Shown here: piece after piece, positions 10,841-20,339 of the stretch
Layout of the letters: every line of letters starts with the position of its first letter
Numbering within the stretch: position 1 is the stretch's first letter
NCBI RefSeq assembly: GCF_900078315.1
Contig: NZ_FKBS01000007.1
Location: forward strand, 104,657-168,656
Source of the DNA: Bordetella ansorpii
GTDB lineage: Bacteria; Pseudomonadota; Gammaproteobacteria; Burkholderiales; Burkholderiaceae_B
Direction of reading: 5' to 3'
Length of the DNA: 64,000 nt
Notes under the pieces: generated by a model
What the model was told of the DNA's origin: nothing
The model's database searches: none
Seen by the model: the letters and a program-made list of their open reading frames with translations, nothing else
Position numbers and translations under genes: made by a program

Positions 10841-11449
10841 TCAGCCTTTGCGGGGCGGACGGCGGGGCGCGTCGGTTTCCGGCCGGGCCAGCGCATCGCG
10901 CGCGGCCGCCAGTATCTGATTGGAGACCGTGTCGCCGCGGGTGGCGCGGGCCAGCATCAGCGCACCCACCATGGTGGCCAGTTGCGCCATGGCGGCGCGC
11001 GTGCGGGCGGGGGCGTCCGGACCGGGCTGCTGGCTGGCCATGGCGGCCAGCAGGCGTTTCAGTCCTTCTATATAGGCATCCTGCACCGGCGGTTCGCCAT
11101 CGTGCCGGGCGACGTCGGTGGCCAGCGCGGCGGCCGGGCAGCCCTTGCCGGGGTGGTCGCGGTGCGGACTGCTGAGATAGGCGTCGACCAGGGCCTGCCT
11201 GGAAGCGCGTCCGGCCGCCACCGCCTGCCAGCGTGCGACGGCCTCGTCGAAGGCTTGTTCGCAGGCCAGCGCCGCCAGGGCGTCCTTGGATTCGAAATGG
11301 CCGTAGAACCCGCCGTGCGTCAGGCCGGCGGCGGCCATGACATCGGCGACGGTGACGCCGTCGATGCCCCGTTCGCGGAACAGCCGGGAGGAAGCCGCCT
11401 CGATGGCGAGGCGGTTCTTGCCGGCTTGTTCCCGTGAGACCCGGGGCAT
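10841..11449 (-). CDS. TetR/AcrR-family transcriptional regulator
   Basis: This 202-residue regulator has an N-terminal TetR helix-turn-helix (about residues 10-55: IEAASSRLFRERGIDGVTVADVMAAAGLTHGGFYGHFESKDAL), here summarised by its GVTVADV and GGFYGHF motifs. The C-terminal domain contains KGCPAAALATD, which I know from TetR proteins of the group that control detoxification or efflux genes. GGAGAG stands upstream of the ATG at 11449. It lies 16 bp downstream of the membrane coiled-coil gene on the same strand and may be co-transcribed with it. Its target is unknown. Confidence 0.9.
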   Translation of the reverse strand: MPRVSREQAGKNRLAIEAASSRLFRERGIDGVTVADVMAAAGLTHGGFYGHFESKDALAALACEQAFDEAVARWQAVAAGRASRQALVDAYLSSPHRDHPGKGCPAAALATDVARHDGEPPVQDAYIEGLKRLLAAMASQQPGPDAPARTRAAMAQLATMVGALMLARATRGDTVSNQILAAARDALARPETDAPRRPPRKG

Positions 11450-11465
11450 GCGTCTCTCCGTCCCG

Positions 11466-12170
11466 TCAGCCGCGCACGTAGTAGATGCGCATGGCCTGCT
11501 GGCGCGATTGCGGGTCGACCACGCGGATCGTGACCGTGCGCGCCGAGAAGCCCTCGGGCAGGGCCATGGAGCCCTGCGCGTGCGTGTACCGATCCAGCTT
11601 GATGGCGATGGGCTCGGAGGTGACCGCGTCGCGGCGGCCATTCTTGTAGTTGCCCGCCACTTCCAGGGTGATGTTGCCCTGGAAGGTCTGGCCGCCTTCC
11701 TTCTCGCGCATGATCAGCGCCTGGTAGGCCAGCTGGCCCGGTTGCTGCTGGCGGAACTCGCCCCAACGCACGCCGATGTCGCCGCCGCGTGGGTCGGGCG
11801 GGATGGCGTCCAGGAACATGGCCATTTCCTGGGTCAGCGCCTGCACGCGCTCGCGGGCCTGGGCCAGGTCGGTGGTCTGCTGTTGCTGGGCGGTCTGGTT
11901 GGCGTCGCGCTGGGCGCGCGTTTCGTCCAGCTGGGTCTGCAGGCGCTGGCGTTCCAGGTTGGCGGCGCTGAGCTCGGAGTGCAGTTGCTCGGACTGCTCG
12001 GCGGTCAGCCGCTGCGGACCGTAATTGGTCTGCAGGAACAGCACGCCCCCAGCGCCCAGGCCGATGCCCACCAGCAGCAACACCAGCCAGCGCGGAAGGC
12101 GCCGGCTACGCTTGCCCGGTTGGTAAACGGAGGGCTTGAAGACTGCCCGCTGCGATCGTCCGAATGCCAT
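11466..12170 (-). CDS. Single-pass membrane protein with periplasmic coiled coil (DUF6776-like)
   Basis: A 234-residue protein with a basic N-terminus, one membrane helix (about residues 28-48, LVLLLVGIGLGAGGVLFL), a Gln/Glu/Arg-rich coiled coil (about 55-125) and a C-terminal beta-rich domain (about 140-234). The layout matches a family of conserved betaproteobacterial envelope proteins that I believe carry the DUF6776 name; the function is not known. Basic residues before the helix predict that the coiled coil faces the periplasm. It may act in envelope organisation, since it lies near amgK/murU and lptD, but this is only context. Confidence 0.8.
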   Translation of the reverse strand: MAFGRSQRAVFKPSVYQPGKRSRRLPRWLVLLLVGIGLGAGGVLFLQTNYGPQRLTAEQSEQLHSELSAANLERQRLQTQLDETRAQRDANQTAQQQQTTDLAQARERVQALTQEMAMFLDAIPPDPRGGDIGVRWGEFRQQQPGQLAYQALIMREKEGGQTFQGNITLEVAGNYKNGRRDAVTSEPIAIKLDRYTHAQGSMALPEGFSARTVTIRVVDPQSRQQAMRIYYVRG

Positions 12171-12310
12171 GCAAAAGACTTCCTATGCCTAAGTCGTGCC
12201 ACGCCGGGCCTTCAGCCTGCTGCGGGCGAAAATACCAGAGGATACCTGCTGTATGCCGTGATGGGGCCTTGCGGACAACTCTGGTTGCTTACGTTGATAC
12301 CGTGAAAAGT

Positions 12311-13003
12311 TTAGCCGCTGGCGACCAGCGAGGCGTCCAGTTCGTCCAGGCGCTCGGGCGTACCCACGTCGACCCAGCGGCCAGTGTGGTGCGTCGCCAG
12401 CACGGCGCCGCGCGCCATGGCGTGGCGCAACAGTGGCGCCAGCCTGGCGGGCTGGCCTGCCGGCAGGCCATCGAACAGGCGGGGCCGGTAGATGCCGATG
12501 CCCGCGAAGGTCAGCCGTGGCGCGCTGGCGTCGTCGGCCACGCGGCCATCGGCGCGCAGGGCGAAGTCGCCAGCGGGATGGTGCGCCGGATTGTCCGTCA
12601 GCAGCAGCCAGGCGTCCGCCTGCTCTGCATCCAACTGGCGTGCCAGCCCAGGCGCCTGGCCCGGATCCCAATCGCACCAGACGTCGCCGTTGATCACCAG
12701 GAAGGAATCGGCGCCCAGCAGCGGCAGGGCCTGGAGGATGCCGCCGGCCGTTTCCAACGCGGTGGGTTCGGCCGAGTACCGGATGTGCAGGCCCCATTGC
12801 GCGCCGTCGCCCAATTGCCGGACGATCTTCTCGCCCAGCCAGGCATGGTTGACGACCACGTCATGGATGCCGGCGGCGGCCAGGCGCTCCAGGTGCCAGA
12901 CGATCAGGGGCTTGCCCCCGGCGGCCAGCAGAGGCTTGGGCGTGTGGTCGGTCAGCGGGCGCATGCGTTCGCCACGGCCCGCGGCCAGGATCATGGCGCG
13001 CAT
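12311..13003 (-). CDS. murU: N-acetylmuramate alpha-1-phosphate uridylyltransferase
   Basis: A 230-residue nucleotidyltransferase with the signature LAAGRGERMRPLTDHTPKPLL at residues 6-26, followed by INGDVWCDWD with the metal-binding Asp and a C-terminal GRWVDVGTPERL. MurU converts MurNAc-1-phosphate to UDP-MurNAc in the peptidoglycan recycling route that bypasses de novo synthesis and contributes to intrinsic fosfomycin tolerance. It directly follows amgK: the amgK stop and the murU start share one base (TGATG at 13005-13001). Sugar-1-phosphate nucleotidyltransferases resemble each other, but the amgK partner makes the MurU call firm. Confidence 0.93.
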   Translation of the reverse strand: MRAMILAAGRGERMRPLTDHTPKPLLAAGGKPLIVWHLERLAAAGIHDVVVNHAWLGEKIVRQLGDGAQWGLHIRYSAEPTALETAGGILQALPLLGADSFLVINGDVWCDWDPGQAPGLARQLDAEQADAWLLLTDNPAHHPAGDFALRADGRVADDASAPRLTFAGIGIYRPRLFDGLPAGQPARLAPLLRHAMARGAVLATHHTGRWVDVGTPERLDELDASLVASG

Positions 13004-14043
13004 CAGAAGGTGTATCCGACCGAGGTTTCTTTCTGGTCGAGGCGGTCGAGCAGCCGCACCAGCGGGGCGAACACGCCGTAGCGCTGCGCCACCTGGCGCA
13101 CGTAGGCATTGACGCGCGGCATGTGGGAGAGATATGCCGACTTGCCGTCGCGGTGGTTCAGCCGGGCGAACACGCCCAGGATGCGCAGGTTGCGCTGCAG
13201 GCTCATCCACTCGTAGGCGCGGTGGAACTCGGCGAAGTCGGGGTCCACCGGCAGGCCGGCGGCGCGCGCCATTTCCCAGTAGCGGATCGCCCAATCCAGT
13301 TGCTGAGGTTCTTCCCAGGTGGTGCGCGCGTCCGTGACCAGCGACGCCAGGTCATAGGTGAGCGGACCCGCCAGGGCATCCTGGAAATCGAGCACGCCGG
13401 GGTTGGGGCCGTGGCGCGGATCCTCGCAGACCATCAGGTTGGGCGAATGGAAGTCGCGGTGCACGAAGACCGTGGGCTGGCCGTCGGCGCTGCTGGCCAG
13501 CAGTTGGAACACCTGGCGCAGCGCGTCCTTCTCCTTGTCGTCCAGGGCGGCGCCGTGGTGGCGGCCGACATACCACTCGGGGAACAGTTCGAGTTCGGCG
13601 CCCAGGCGCGAGGCGTCGTAGGCGGGCAGGCCGGTGACCGCCGCCTGCTGCATGCATACCAGCGCGGCCAGGGCCTGCCGGTACAGCGCCTGCAGGCGCG
13701 CATCGTCCAGGCCGTCCTGGATGCGCTGGTAATAGGTGTCGTTGCCCAGGTCGGACAGCAACAGCAGGCCCTGCTCGGGCGCCTGCGCCAGCACGGTGGG
13801 CACGTTCAGGCCGGCATCGCGCAGCAGGTTGCCGGCGTGCAGGAAGGGGCGCACGTCTTCGTGCGGGGGCGGGGCATCCATGACGATGGCGGTGCCGTGG
13901 CCGGCATCCAGCCGGAAATAGCGGCGAAAGCTCGCGTCGCTGGACGCGGGGCGCAGGGTGCCGGGTTGCAGCGCCAGGTCGGCGGGCAGGCTGCTCAGCC
14001 AGGCCTGGAGCTGTTCCAGGCGGGAATCGGGGGGTGTGCTCAA
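13003..14043 (-). CDS. amgK: Anomeric N-acetylmuramate/N-acetylglucosamine kinase
   Basis: A 346-residue aminoglycoside-phosphotransferase-fold kinase. The catalytic loop is VHRDFHSPN (H195, R196, D197) and the metal-binding motif is VLDFQDA (D219). AmgK phosphorylates MurNAc at the anomeric position to give MurNAc-1-phosphate, the substrate of MurU. Coupling with murU by a one-base overlap supports the assignment. It is divergent from lptD across 152 bp, so cell-wall recycling and LPS export genes share a control region. Confidence 0.93.
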   Translation of the reverse strand: MSTPPDSRLEQLQAWLSSLPADLALQPGTLRPASSDASFRRYFRLDAGHGTAIVMDAPPPHEDVRPFLHAGNLLRDAGLNVPTVLAQAPEQGLLLLSDLGNDTYYQRIQDGLDDARLQALYRQALAALVCMQQAAVTGLPAYDASRLGAELELFPEWYVGRHHGAALDDKEKDALRQVFQLLASSADGQPTVFVHRDFHSPNLMVCEDPRHGPNPGVLDFQDALAGPLTYDLASLVTDARTTWEEPQQLDWAIRYWEMARAAGLPVDPDFAEFHRAYEWMSLQRNLRILGVFARLNHRDGKSAYLSHMPRVNAYVRQVAQRYGVFAPLVRLLDRLDQKETSVGYTF

Positions 14044-14108
14044 GGCGGCCGTCTCTGGGTCGAAAAGCGGGGAAACCGGCCTGGGCCGGTGCCGTGATTG
14101 CCCGGGTA

Positions 14109-14136
14109 TTGGGGTGTCGCGCGGCTTCTCTATAAT
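14109..14136 (+). promoter_or_regulatory. Candidate sigma-70 promoter for lptD-surA
   Basis: TATAAT at 14131-14136 is a perfect -10 box, preceded by TTGGGG at 14109-14114 with a 16-bp spacer. It stands 60 bp before the lptD start. The only stronger envelope-stress signal would be a sigma-E box, which I do not see. Confidence 0.5.
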
Positions 14137-14195
14137 ACCGGGTCGTTCCAGCCCATGCGGTTGGTCGTTTCCTCATCGATAAGGTCGACTCGTTC

Positions 14196-16586
14196 GTGCG
14201 CATGGTCCGGTGCTTGTTTCTCTCCGCAGTCTGCGTTGCCGGGGCCGTGCAGGCCCAAAGCCGCCCGGACGCGTCGCCGCCGGCCGCCTCGACGGGCGTC
14301 GAGGTCCTGGGCCTGCGCCAAACCCCCCAGTTGCGAACCTCCTCCGGATTGCGTGTGCATCGTCTGAACGACGACCAGATCCCGGCCCACATGGAGGCCG
14401 ACGACATGCAGGGCAGCGTCGATTCGCAACTGGTGCTCAAGGGCAATGCGCAGGTGCGCCGCATCGACGGCATCATCAAGGGTGACCAGATCACCTACGA
14501 CCGCAACTCCGGTGACGTCGACATCCAGGGCAACGCGCGCATCCTGCGCGACGGCACGCTGATCACCGGACCCTCGGCGCGCCTGAACGTCGACACCTAC
14601 AGCGGCGAGATCCGGCAGCCGAATTTCTGGATCGGCGCCACGGGCGGCCACGCCGAGGCATCGCACGCCGACATCTTCAGCCAGTCGCAGATGCGCCTGA
14701 AGCAGGTCACCTTCAGCGGTTGCCCCTGCGACAAGCCCGCCTGGTACATCAAGGCCGATACGGTCGACCTGGATTTCGACGAGAACGAAGGCGTGGCGCG
14801 CAGCGGCGTGCTGTACTTCAAGGACGTGCCCATCCTGGCGTCGCCCTTTCTCAGTTTTCCGATCAAGGCCGAGCGCAAGTCCGGCTTCCTGCTGCCCACC
14901 TACGGCACCTCCAGCAAGAGCGGCATCGACATCGCGGTGCCTTACTACTTCAACCTGGCGCCCAACTACGACCTGACGCTGACGCCGCGCTATTTCGGCA
15001 AGCGCGGCATGCAGCTGGGCGCCGAGGGCCGATATCTTGGACCGAGCTATTCCGGCATCCTGCAGGGCACCTACCTGCCCAATGACAAGGAAGCCGACAT
15101 GGACCGCTGGATGTACCGCTGGGTGCATACGCAGCAGTTCGGCAACGGTTTCTATGGCCTGTGGGACGTGGCCAACGTCTCGGACGACGACTATTTCCGC
15201 GACATGTCCTCGCTGGGCCTGAACGAGTCGTCCACCACCTATCTGCCGCGCCGCGCGCTGTTCGGGTGGGGCAGTACCTACTGGCAGAGCTACATCCAGG
15301 TCTACAAGTACCGTACGCTGCAGGATCCGGACGCACCCATCAGCCCGCCGTTCGACAAGGAACCGGAGCTGTACCTGAAGGGCGCCCGCTACGACTGGAA
15401 CGGCTTCGACGTCGAATGGGAATCCACGGCGGTCCGCTTTCGCCGTCCGCTGTTCATGGGCCAGCAACTGGGCGCCGAAGGCGACCGTCTGCAGACCTAT
15501 CCCACGCTGGCGTATCCCATCGTGCGGCCGGGCTGGTTCGTCATCCCCAAGGTCGGCGTCAACTTCACGCAGTACAACACCGACTGGCACAATGGCGACT
15601 GGAACGGCCTGGGCAGCACCGATGCCTACCGCCGCAGCGCGTCGCGCACCGTGCCCATCGGTTCCATCGATGCCGGCATGGTCTTCGAGCGCGATGCCTC
15701 GCTGTTCGGCAAGGCCGCCACGCAAACCCTCGAACCGCGCCTCTATTACCTGCGCGTGCCGTACCGGGATCAGTCGGCCCTGCCGGTGTACGACACCACG
15801 CTGGCCGATTTCAGCTTCGCCCAGGCGTTCCAGCCCAACCTGTACGTCGGCGGCTGGGACCGCATCGCCAACGCGAACCAGATCACGGCGGGCCTGACCA
15901 CGCGCTGGCTCGATGCCGACACCGGTTTCGAGCGCCTGTCGCTGTCGGCGGCGCAGCGTATCTACTTCGAGGATCAGCGCGTCATCCTGCCGGGCGAAAC
16001 CCCGCGCGAGAACGTGCGCTCCGATTTCCTGGTGGGCGCCAGCGCCGCCCTGACCGACACGCTGAGCACCGACGTCGCGGCCCAGTACAACCCGTACGAC
16101 AACCGCTGGGCGCGCACCTACCTGGCCGCGCGCTGGTCGCCGCAACGCCTGACCTCGATCTCGCTGGCCTACCGTTACCAGCGCGATCCGCTGCCCGGCG
16201 TGTCGTACCAGCCGCGCGGCCAGAACCAGATCAGCCTGGGCATGCAGTGGCCCTTCACCAAGCGCTGGTATGGTGTCGGCCGCATCGACTATTCGCTGCG
16301 GTCCGAAGATTCCACCGGCAGCACGATCGCCGAGTCGCCGCGCGTCACGCAGGCCATCGCGGGCCTGGAGTACAAAGGCGATTGCTGCTGGACGGGTCGC
16401 GTGGTGTTCCAACGCTATGCGGTCTCGGCTGCCGACACCAATACCGCGCTGTTCTTCCAACTGGAGCTCACTGGGCTCGGTGCACTGGGCACCGATCCCA
16501 TCGGGCTGCTCAATCGCAGTATCCCGGGCTATCAGTCGGTTACGCCGCGCCCCGTGCCCGGCACGTCATTTGAAAGGTATGAGTAA
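14196..16586 (+). CDS. lptD: LPS-assembly outer-membrane protein
   Basis: A 796-residue protein with signal peptide (about residues 1-20, ending AVQA), a periplasmic OstA/LptA-like beta-jellyroll (about 50-190, with KGNAQVRRIDGIIKGD and NRNSGDVDIQGNA-type strands) and a large C-terminal barrel. LptD with LptE inserts lipopolysaccharide into the outer leaflet. Cys pairs are visible in FSGCPCDKP and DCCWTG, matching the disulfides that couple the two domains. The frame starts at a GTG at 14196, with AAGG upstream; the ATG at 14202 is an alternative. The stop TAA overlaps the surA start (TAATG). Confidence 0.96.
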   Translation: MRMVRCLFLSAVCVAGAVQAQSRPDASPPAASTGVEVLGLRQTPQLRTSSGLRVHRLNDDQIPAHMEADDMQGSVDSQLVLKGNAQVRRIDGIIKGDQITYDRNSGDVDIQGNARILRDGTLITGPSARLNVDTYSGEIRQPNFWIGATGGHAEASHADIFSQSQMRLKQVTFSGCPCDKPAWYIKADTVDLDFDENEGVARSGVLYFKDVPILASPFLSFPIKAERKSGFLLPTYGTSSKSGIDIAVPYYFNLAPNYDLTLTPRYFGKRGMQLGAEGRYLGPSYSGILQGTYLPNDKEADMDRWMYRWVHTQQFGNGFYGLWDVANVSDDDYFRDMSSLGLNESSTTYLPRRALFGWGSTYWQSYIQVYKYRTLQDPDAPISPPFDKEPELYLKGARYDWNGFDVEWESTAVRFRRPLFMGQQLGAEGDRLQTYPTLAYPIVRPGWFVIPKVGVNFTQYNTDWHNGDWNGLGSTDAYRRSASRTVPIGSIDAGMVFERDASLFGKAATQTLEPRLYYLRVPYRDQSALPVYDTTLADFSFAQAFQPNLYVGGWDRIANANQITAGLTTRWLDADTGFERLSLSAAQRIYFEDQRVILPGETPRENVRSDFLVGASAALTDTLSTDVAAQYNPYDNRWARTYLAARWSPQRLTSISLAYRYQRDPLPGVSYQPRGQNQISLGMQWPFTKRWYGVGRIDYSLRSEDSTGSTIAESPRVTQAIAGLEYKGDCCWTGRVVFQRYAVSAADTNTALFFQLELTGLGALGTDPIGLLNRSIPGYQSVTPRPVPGTSFERYE

Positions 16587-18157
16587 TGCGTAGATTGCAG
16601 AACCCGCGCCGCACGTCCGGCAATGCACTGCTGCTGGCCTTGTGCGCAAGCCTGGGGGCCGCACCGGCCTTCGCCCAGCAGGGTTCCCAGCAGGGCAGCC
16701 ATCGCCCGGTGGCTGCGCGGGCGCCAGCCGCCCAGCAGCCCGCGGCGCCGCAACCGGCCGTCCAGGGCGAGCAGTTCGCCGACGGCATCGCCGCCATCGT
16801 CAACAAGGACGTGATCACGCTGCGCGAAGTGCGCCAGGCCGCGCAAGAGGCCGTCGCCGACCTGCAGCGCCGCAAGATCGCCGTGCCCGACAATGAAACG
16901 CTGCAGCGCCAGGTGCTGCAACGCCTGATCATGGAGCGCCTGGAGCGCCAGGAAGCCGATCGGCTGGGCATCCGCGTGGACAACCCCCAGATCGACCAGG
17001 CGGTCACCATGGTCGCCACCCGCAACAAACTGTCGGTCGACCAATTGCGCGCCGAGGTGCAGAAGTCCGGCGTCAGCTGGGAAGAGTACCGCCGCACGCT
17101 GCGCGACGAAATCCGCCTTGACCGCCTGCGCCAGCGCACGGTGGACTCCAGCATCATCATCACCGACGCCGACATCGATGCCTTCCTGAAGGATCAGGCT
17201 CGCGGCGGCGGCCAGTTTGGCGCAGGCGGTGCGCCGTCTGCCCCCGCCGCGGCGCAGGCCGCTCCCCAGGCCGCCGGCCCCGTGTCGCTGACACTGGCGC
17301 AGATCCTGGTGCGCGTGCCCGAGGGGTCGTCGCCGGAAGCCATCGCCGCGCTGCGCAAGAAGGCCGAAGACCTGCTGGCCCGCGCGCGCAAGGGCGACGA
17401 TTTCGCCAGCCTGGCGGCCGCGGGCTCCGACGGCCCCGAGGCGCTGCAGGGCGGCCAGATGGGCTCGCGGCCGCTGGACGGCTGGCCCGATCTGTTCATC
17501 CGCGCGGTGGGCAATCTTCCGGCCGGCCAGGTCTCCGACCTGGTGCAGAGCGGCAACGGTTTTCACATCCTGAAGGTGGTGGCGCGTTCGGGCGGCGGTG
17601 CCGCGCCGCAAGGCGGCCAGCAGCCTGCCACGCAGCCGGGCGGCCAGTTCGCGGCGCCCACGCAGGCCAACCAGGGCCCGGTGCGTGTCACGCAGACCCA
17701 CGCGCGCCACATTCTCATCAAGACCTCGGCGGTGATGACCGACCAGCAGGCCCGCGAGCGCCTCGAACAGGTGCGCCAGCGCATCGCCTCGGGCAGCACC
17801 ACCTTCGAAGCGATGGCGCGCCAGTACTCGCAGGATGCCACGGCGCCGCAGGGTGGCGACCTGGGTTGGACCAACCCAGGTGAAATGGTGCCCACGTTCG
17901 AGGCTGCCATGAACGCGTTGCAGCCCAACGAAATAAGCCAGCCCGTGCAATCGCCGTTCGGCTGGCACCTGATCCAGGTGCTCGAACGCCGGGAGCAGGA
18001 TGTCACCGACGAAATGCAGCGCATGCAGGCTCGCCAGATCCTGTTCGAGCGCCGCGCCGCACCGGCTTTCGAGGATTGGCTCGAGAACCTGCGTGGCCAG
18101 GCGTACATCGATAACCGCCTCGAAAAGCGCGAAACCATCGAGCAGCGTTATCGCTAG
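16586..18157 (+). CDS. surA: Periplasmic chaperone / peptidyl-prolyl isomerase
   Basis: A 523-residue SurA: signal peptide 1-30 (cut near AFA-QQ), N-terminal chaperone core (about 62-205), first parvulin domain (about 233-334), second parvulin domain (about 367-475) and C-terminal helix. SurA escorts barrel proteins such as LptD and the porins to the BAM complex. It is roughly 95 residues longer than E. coli SurA. The extra length is in Gln/Pro/Ala/Gly-rich segments after the signal peptide (31-60) and in the two linkers (206-232, 335-366), which look disordered. It is translationally coupled to lptD. Confidence 0.96.
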   Translation: MRRLQNPRRTSGNALLLALCASLGAAPAFAQQGSQQGSHRPVAARAPAAQQPAAPQPAVQGEQFADGIAAIVNKDVITLREVRQAAQEAVADLQRRKIAVPDNETLQRQVLQRLIMERLERQEADRLGIRVDNPQIDQAVTMVATRNKLSVDQLRAEVQKSGVSWEEYRRTLRDEIRLDRLRQRTVDSSIIITDADIDAFLKDQARGGGQFGAGGAPSAPAAAQAAPQAAGPVSLTLAQILVRVPEGSSPEAIAALRKKAEDLLARARKGDDFASLAAAGSDGPEALQGGQMGSRPLDGWPDLFIRAVGNLPAGQVSDLVQSGNGFHILKVVARSGGGAAPQGGQQPATQPGGQFAAPTQANQGPVRVTQTHARHILIKTSAVMTDQQARERLEQVRQRIASGSTTFEAMARQYSQDATAPQGGDLGWTNPGEMVPTFEAAMNALQPNEISQPVQSPFGWHLIQVLERREQDVTDEMQRMQARQILFERRAAPAFEDWLENLRGQAYIDNRLEKRETIEQRYR

Positions 18158-18163
18158 GCCGTC

Positions 18164-18197
18164 CGCGCACCGCCCTGCCTTGCCAGGGCGGTGCGCG
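18164..18197. terminator. 14-bp perfect hairpin between surA and rsmA
   Basis: CGCGCACCGCCCTG (18164-18177) and its exact complement (18184-18197) form a stem with a 6-base loop. There is no T run, and rsmA starts 22 bp later. It may be an attenuator, a processing site or an mRNA-stabilising element rather than a full terminator. Confidence 0.6.
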
Positions 18198-18219
18198 ACA
18201 GGCAAGGTAATACCCAATA

Positions 18220-19005
18220 ATGTCCCAGCATCAGGCGCGCAAGCGCTTCGGCCAGAACTTCCTTACCGACGAAAGCGTGGTCGAGTCCATCGTGCGGGCC
18301 ATCGGTCCGGCGCAGGATGACCGCGTCATCGAGATCGGCCCTGGCCTGTCCGCACTGACCAGACCCCTGCTCGAGCGGCTGTCGCATCTGACGGCCGTCG
18401 AGATCGACCGCGACCTGGCCGCGCGGCTGCGCAAGCAGTATCCCGCCGAGCGCCTGACCGTGGTCGAGGCCGACGCCTTGACGATCGACTTCGCCGGATT
18501 CGGCGCCGATCTGCGCGTGGTCGGCAACCTGCCGTACAACATCTCCAGTCCGCTGCTGTTCCATCTGATGACGGCGGTCGAGCACGTGCGTGACCAGCAT
18601 TTCATGCTGCAGCGCGAGGTCATCGACCGCATGGTGGCCCAGCCGGGCGGCGCGGACTACAGCCGCCTGACGGTGATGCTGCAGTCGCGCTACCGCATGG
18701 TCAAGCTGTTCGACGTGCCGCCCGAAGCCTTCGATCCGCCGCCGCGCGTGGTGTCGGCGGTGGTGCGCATGCTGCCGTTGCCGGCAGACCGGTTGAAGCC
18801 GCGCAGCGACGCCGCCTTCGAGACCGTGGTGGCGCGGGCGTTCTCGCAGCGCCGCAAGATGCTGCGCCGCGTACTGGCCGATTGGGCTGCGCACGTTCCC
18901 TGGGACGATCTCGGCATTCCGCCCACGGCGCGCGCCGAGGAAGTGTCGGTGGACAAGTTCATCCGGCTGTCCGACGTGTTGTTCGACGCGGGCCTGGTCC
19001 GCTGA
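18220..19005 (+). CDS. rsmA: 16S rRNA (adenine1518/1519-N6)-dimethyltransferase
   Basis: A 261-residue KsgA/RsmA. Motifs are the N-terminal KRFGQNFL, the SAM-binding [12 protein letters not shown], and the target-base motif [10 protein letters not shown]. It dimethylates two adjacent adenines in the 16S rRNA 3' helix during small-subunit maturation. In many proteobacteria pdxA lies between surA and rsmA; here it is absent and the two are separated only by a hairpin. It converges on the glycerate kinase gene. Confidence 0.96.
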   Translation: MSQHQARKRFGQNFLTDESVVESIVRAIGPAQDDRVIEIGPGLSALTRPLLERLSHLTAVEIDRDLAARLRKQYPAERLTVVEADALTIDFAGFGADLRVVGNLPYNISSPLLFHLMTAVEHVRDQHFMLQREVIDRMVAQPGGADYSRLTVMLQSRYRMVKLFDVPPEAFDPPPRVVSAVVRMLPLPADRLKPRSDAAFETVVARAFSQRRKMLRRVLADWAAHVPWDDLGIPPTARAEEVSVDKFIRLSDVLFDAGLVR

Positions 19006-19081
19006 TTTCCTTGCGCGGCGCGGGCTGCCCCGCGCAAATTGCAGGGCGCCAGGCACGGCGGCTTGCCGTCCTTCCCGATCG

Positions 19082-20224
19082 CTACAGCCGGCGCTTGCCC
19101 GCGGCCATCCAAAGGCGCATGGCATCGCGCGCACGGTCGGCCAGCAGCGTTTCCGCCTGTTCGCAGGCCTGCTGCAGCGTCATCGGGCCGCTGGCCAGGC
19201 TGAAGGCGGCGGTGATGCCGCCCGCATACAGGGCGTCGTAGCCCTCTCCCAGCGAGCCCGCCAGGGCGATCACCGGCACACCCGCGCGCTGCGCGATGCG
19301 CGCCACGCCGGCGGGCGTCTTGCCGCGCAGGGTCTGCGCGTCCATGCGGCCCTCGCCGGTGAAAGCCAGGGTGGCGCCTTCCATGGCCGCTTCCAGGCCG
19401 CCCAGTTCCGCCACGATCTCGACGCCGGGCCGGAAGGCTGCGTCCAGGAAGGCCAGCGCGGCATAGCCCAGGCCGCCGGCCGCGCCAGCGCCCGGGGTGT
19501 CGCGCAGGTCGCGCGACAGGTGGGCCGCGCACACGTCAGCCAGGCGCGCCAAGCTGGCGTCCAGTTCCCGCACCTGCTCGGGCGTGGCGCCCTTTTGCGG
19601 ACCGAAGATGTGCGAGGCGCCTTGCGGACCGCACAGCGGGTTGTCCACGTCGCAGGCGACTTCGACGGTGGCCTCGCGCAGGCGCGCGTCCAGCCCGCCG
19701 GTGTCCAGGCGCGCCAGGCGCTTGAGCGCCGCGCCGCCCGGCGGCAACTCGGCGCCTCGTTCATCCAGGAAGCGCACGCCCAGCGCCGCCAGCATGCCGA
19801 CGCCGCCGTCGTTGGTGGCCGAGCCGCCCAGGCCCAGGATGATGCGGCGCGCGCCCGCGTCCAGCGCGGCACGCACCAATTGGCCCACGCCGTGGCTGCT
19901 GGCCCGCAGCGGATCGCGTTGCGCCGGGGGCGTCAGTTCCAGTCCGGCGGCGGTGGCCATCTCGATGACGGCCGTGCCGTCGGCCAGCCAGCCCCAGCCG
20001 GCCTGGCGCGCTTCGCCCAGCGCGCCTTGCACGGGGCTTTCGCGCCATTGCCCGCCGGTGGCGGCCAGCACCGCCTGCACCGTGCCTTCGCCGCCATCGG
20101 CCATGGGCACGCACAGCGTCTGCGCGCCGGGGAAGGCCTGGCGCACGCCATGGGCGATGGCCTCGGCGGCCGCGGGGGCGGACAGGCTTTCCTTGAACGA
20201 GTCGGGGGCGATGACGATTTTCAC
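19082..20224 (-). CDS. Glycerate 2-kinase (GarK/GlxK family)
   Basis: A 380-residue protein of the glycerate kinase type 1 family. It opens with MKIVIAPDSFKESLSA and contains MADGGEGTVQA, LGLGGSATNDGGVGMLAALG and a C-terminal TGEGRMDAQTLRGKTPAGVA, all diagnostic. These kinases phosphorylate D-glycerate, usually at C2, to 2-phosphoglycerate. It is divergent from pyk over 115 bp. Enolase and pyruvate kinase finish the route from 2-phosphoglycerate to pyruvate, so the pairing makes sense for growth on glyoxylate- or tartronate-derived glycerate. Confidence 0.93.
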   Translation of the reverse strand: MKIVIAPDSFKESLSAPAAAEAIAHGVRQAFPGAQTLCVPMADGGEGTVQAVLAATGGQWRESPVQGALGEARQAGWGWLADGTAVIEMATAAGLELTPPAQRDPLRASSHGVGQLVRAALDAGARRIILGLGGSATNDGGVGMLAALGVRFLDERGAELPPGGAALKRLARLDTGGLDARLREATVEVACDVDNPLCGPQGASHIFGPQKGATPEQVRELDASLARLADVCAAHLSRDLRDTPGAGAAGGLGYAALAFLDAAFRPGVEIVAELGGLEAAMEGATLAFTGEGRMDAQTLRGKTPAGVARIAQRAGVPVIALAGSLGEGYDALYAGGITAAFSLASGPMTLQQACEQAETLLADRARDAMRLWMAAGKRRL

Positions 20225-20339
20225 GGGGCGCGTCTCCTGGCGCAGGCGGTTGATGTTGTCATGTCAATGCATGATACCTGCCGCAAAGTCGGGGGCGTAC
20301 CATAGGACTTTGCGCCCGCCTCGCCGAACAGGAGACAGC

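Noticed and set aside
14130..16460. 776-codon open frame antisense to lptD
   Set aside because: Arg/Gln/His-rich shadow without motifs; lptD is unmistakable on the plus strand.
19497..20339. In-frame N-terminal extension of pyruvate kinase
   Set aside because: It lies antisense to the glycerate kinase; pyruvate kinases start with RRTKIVATLGP, as at 20340.
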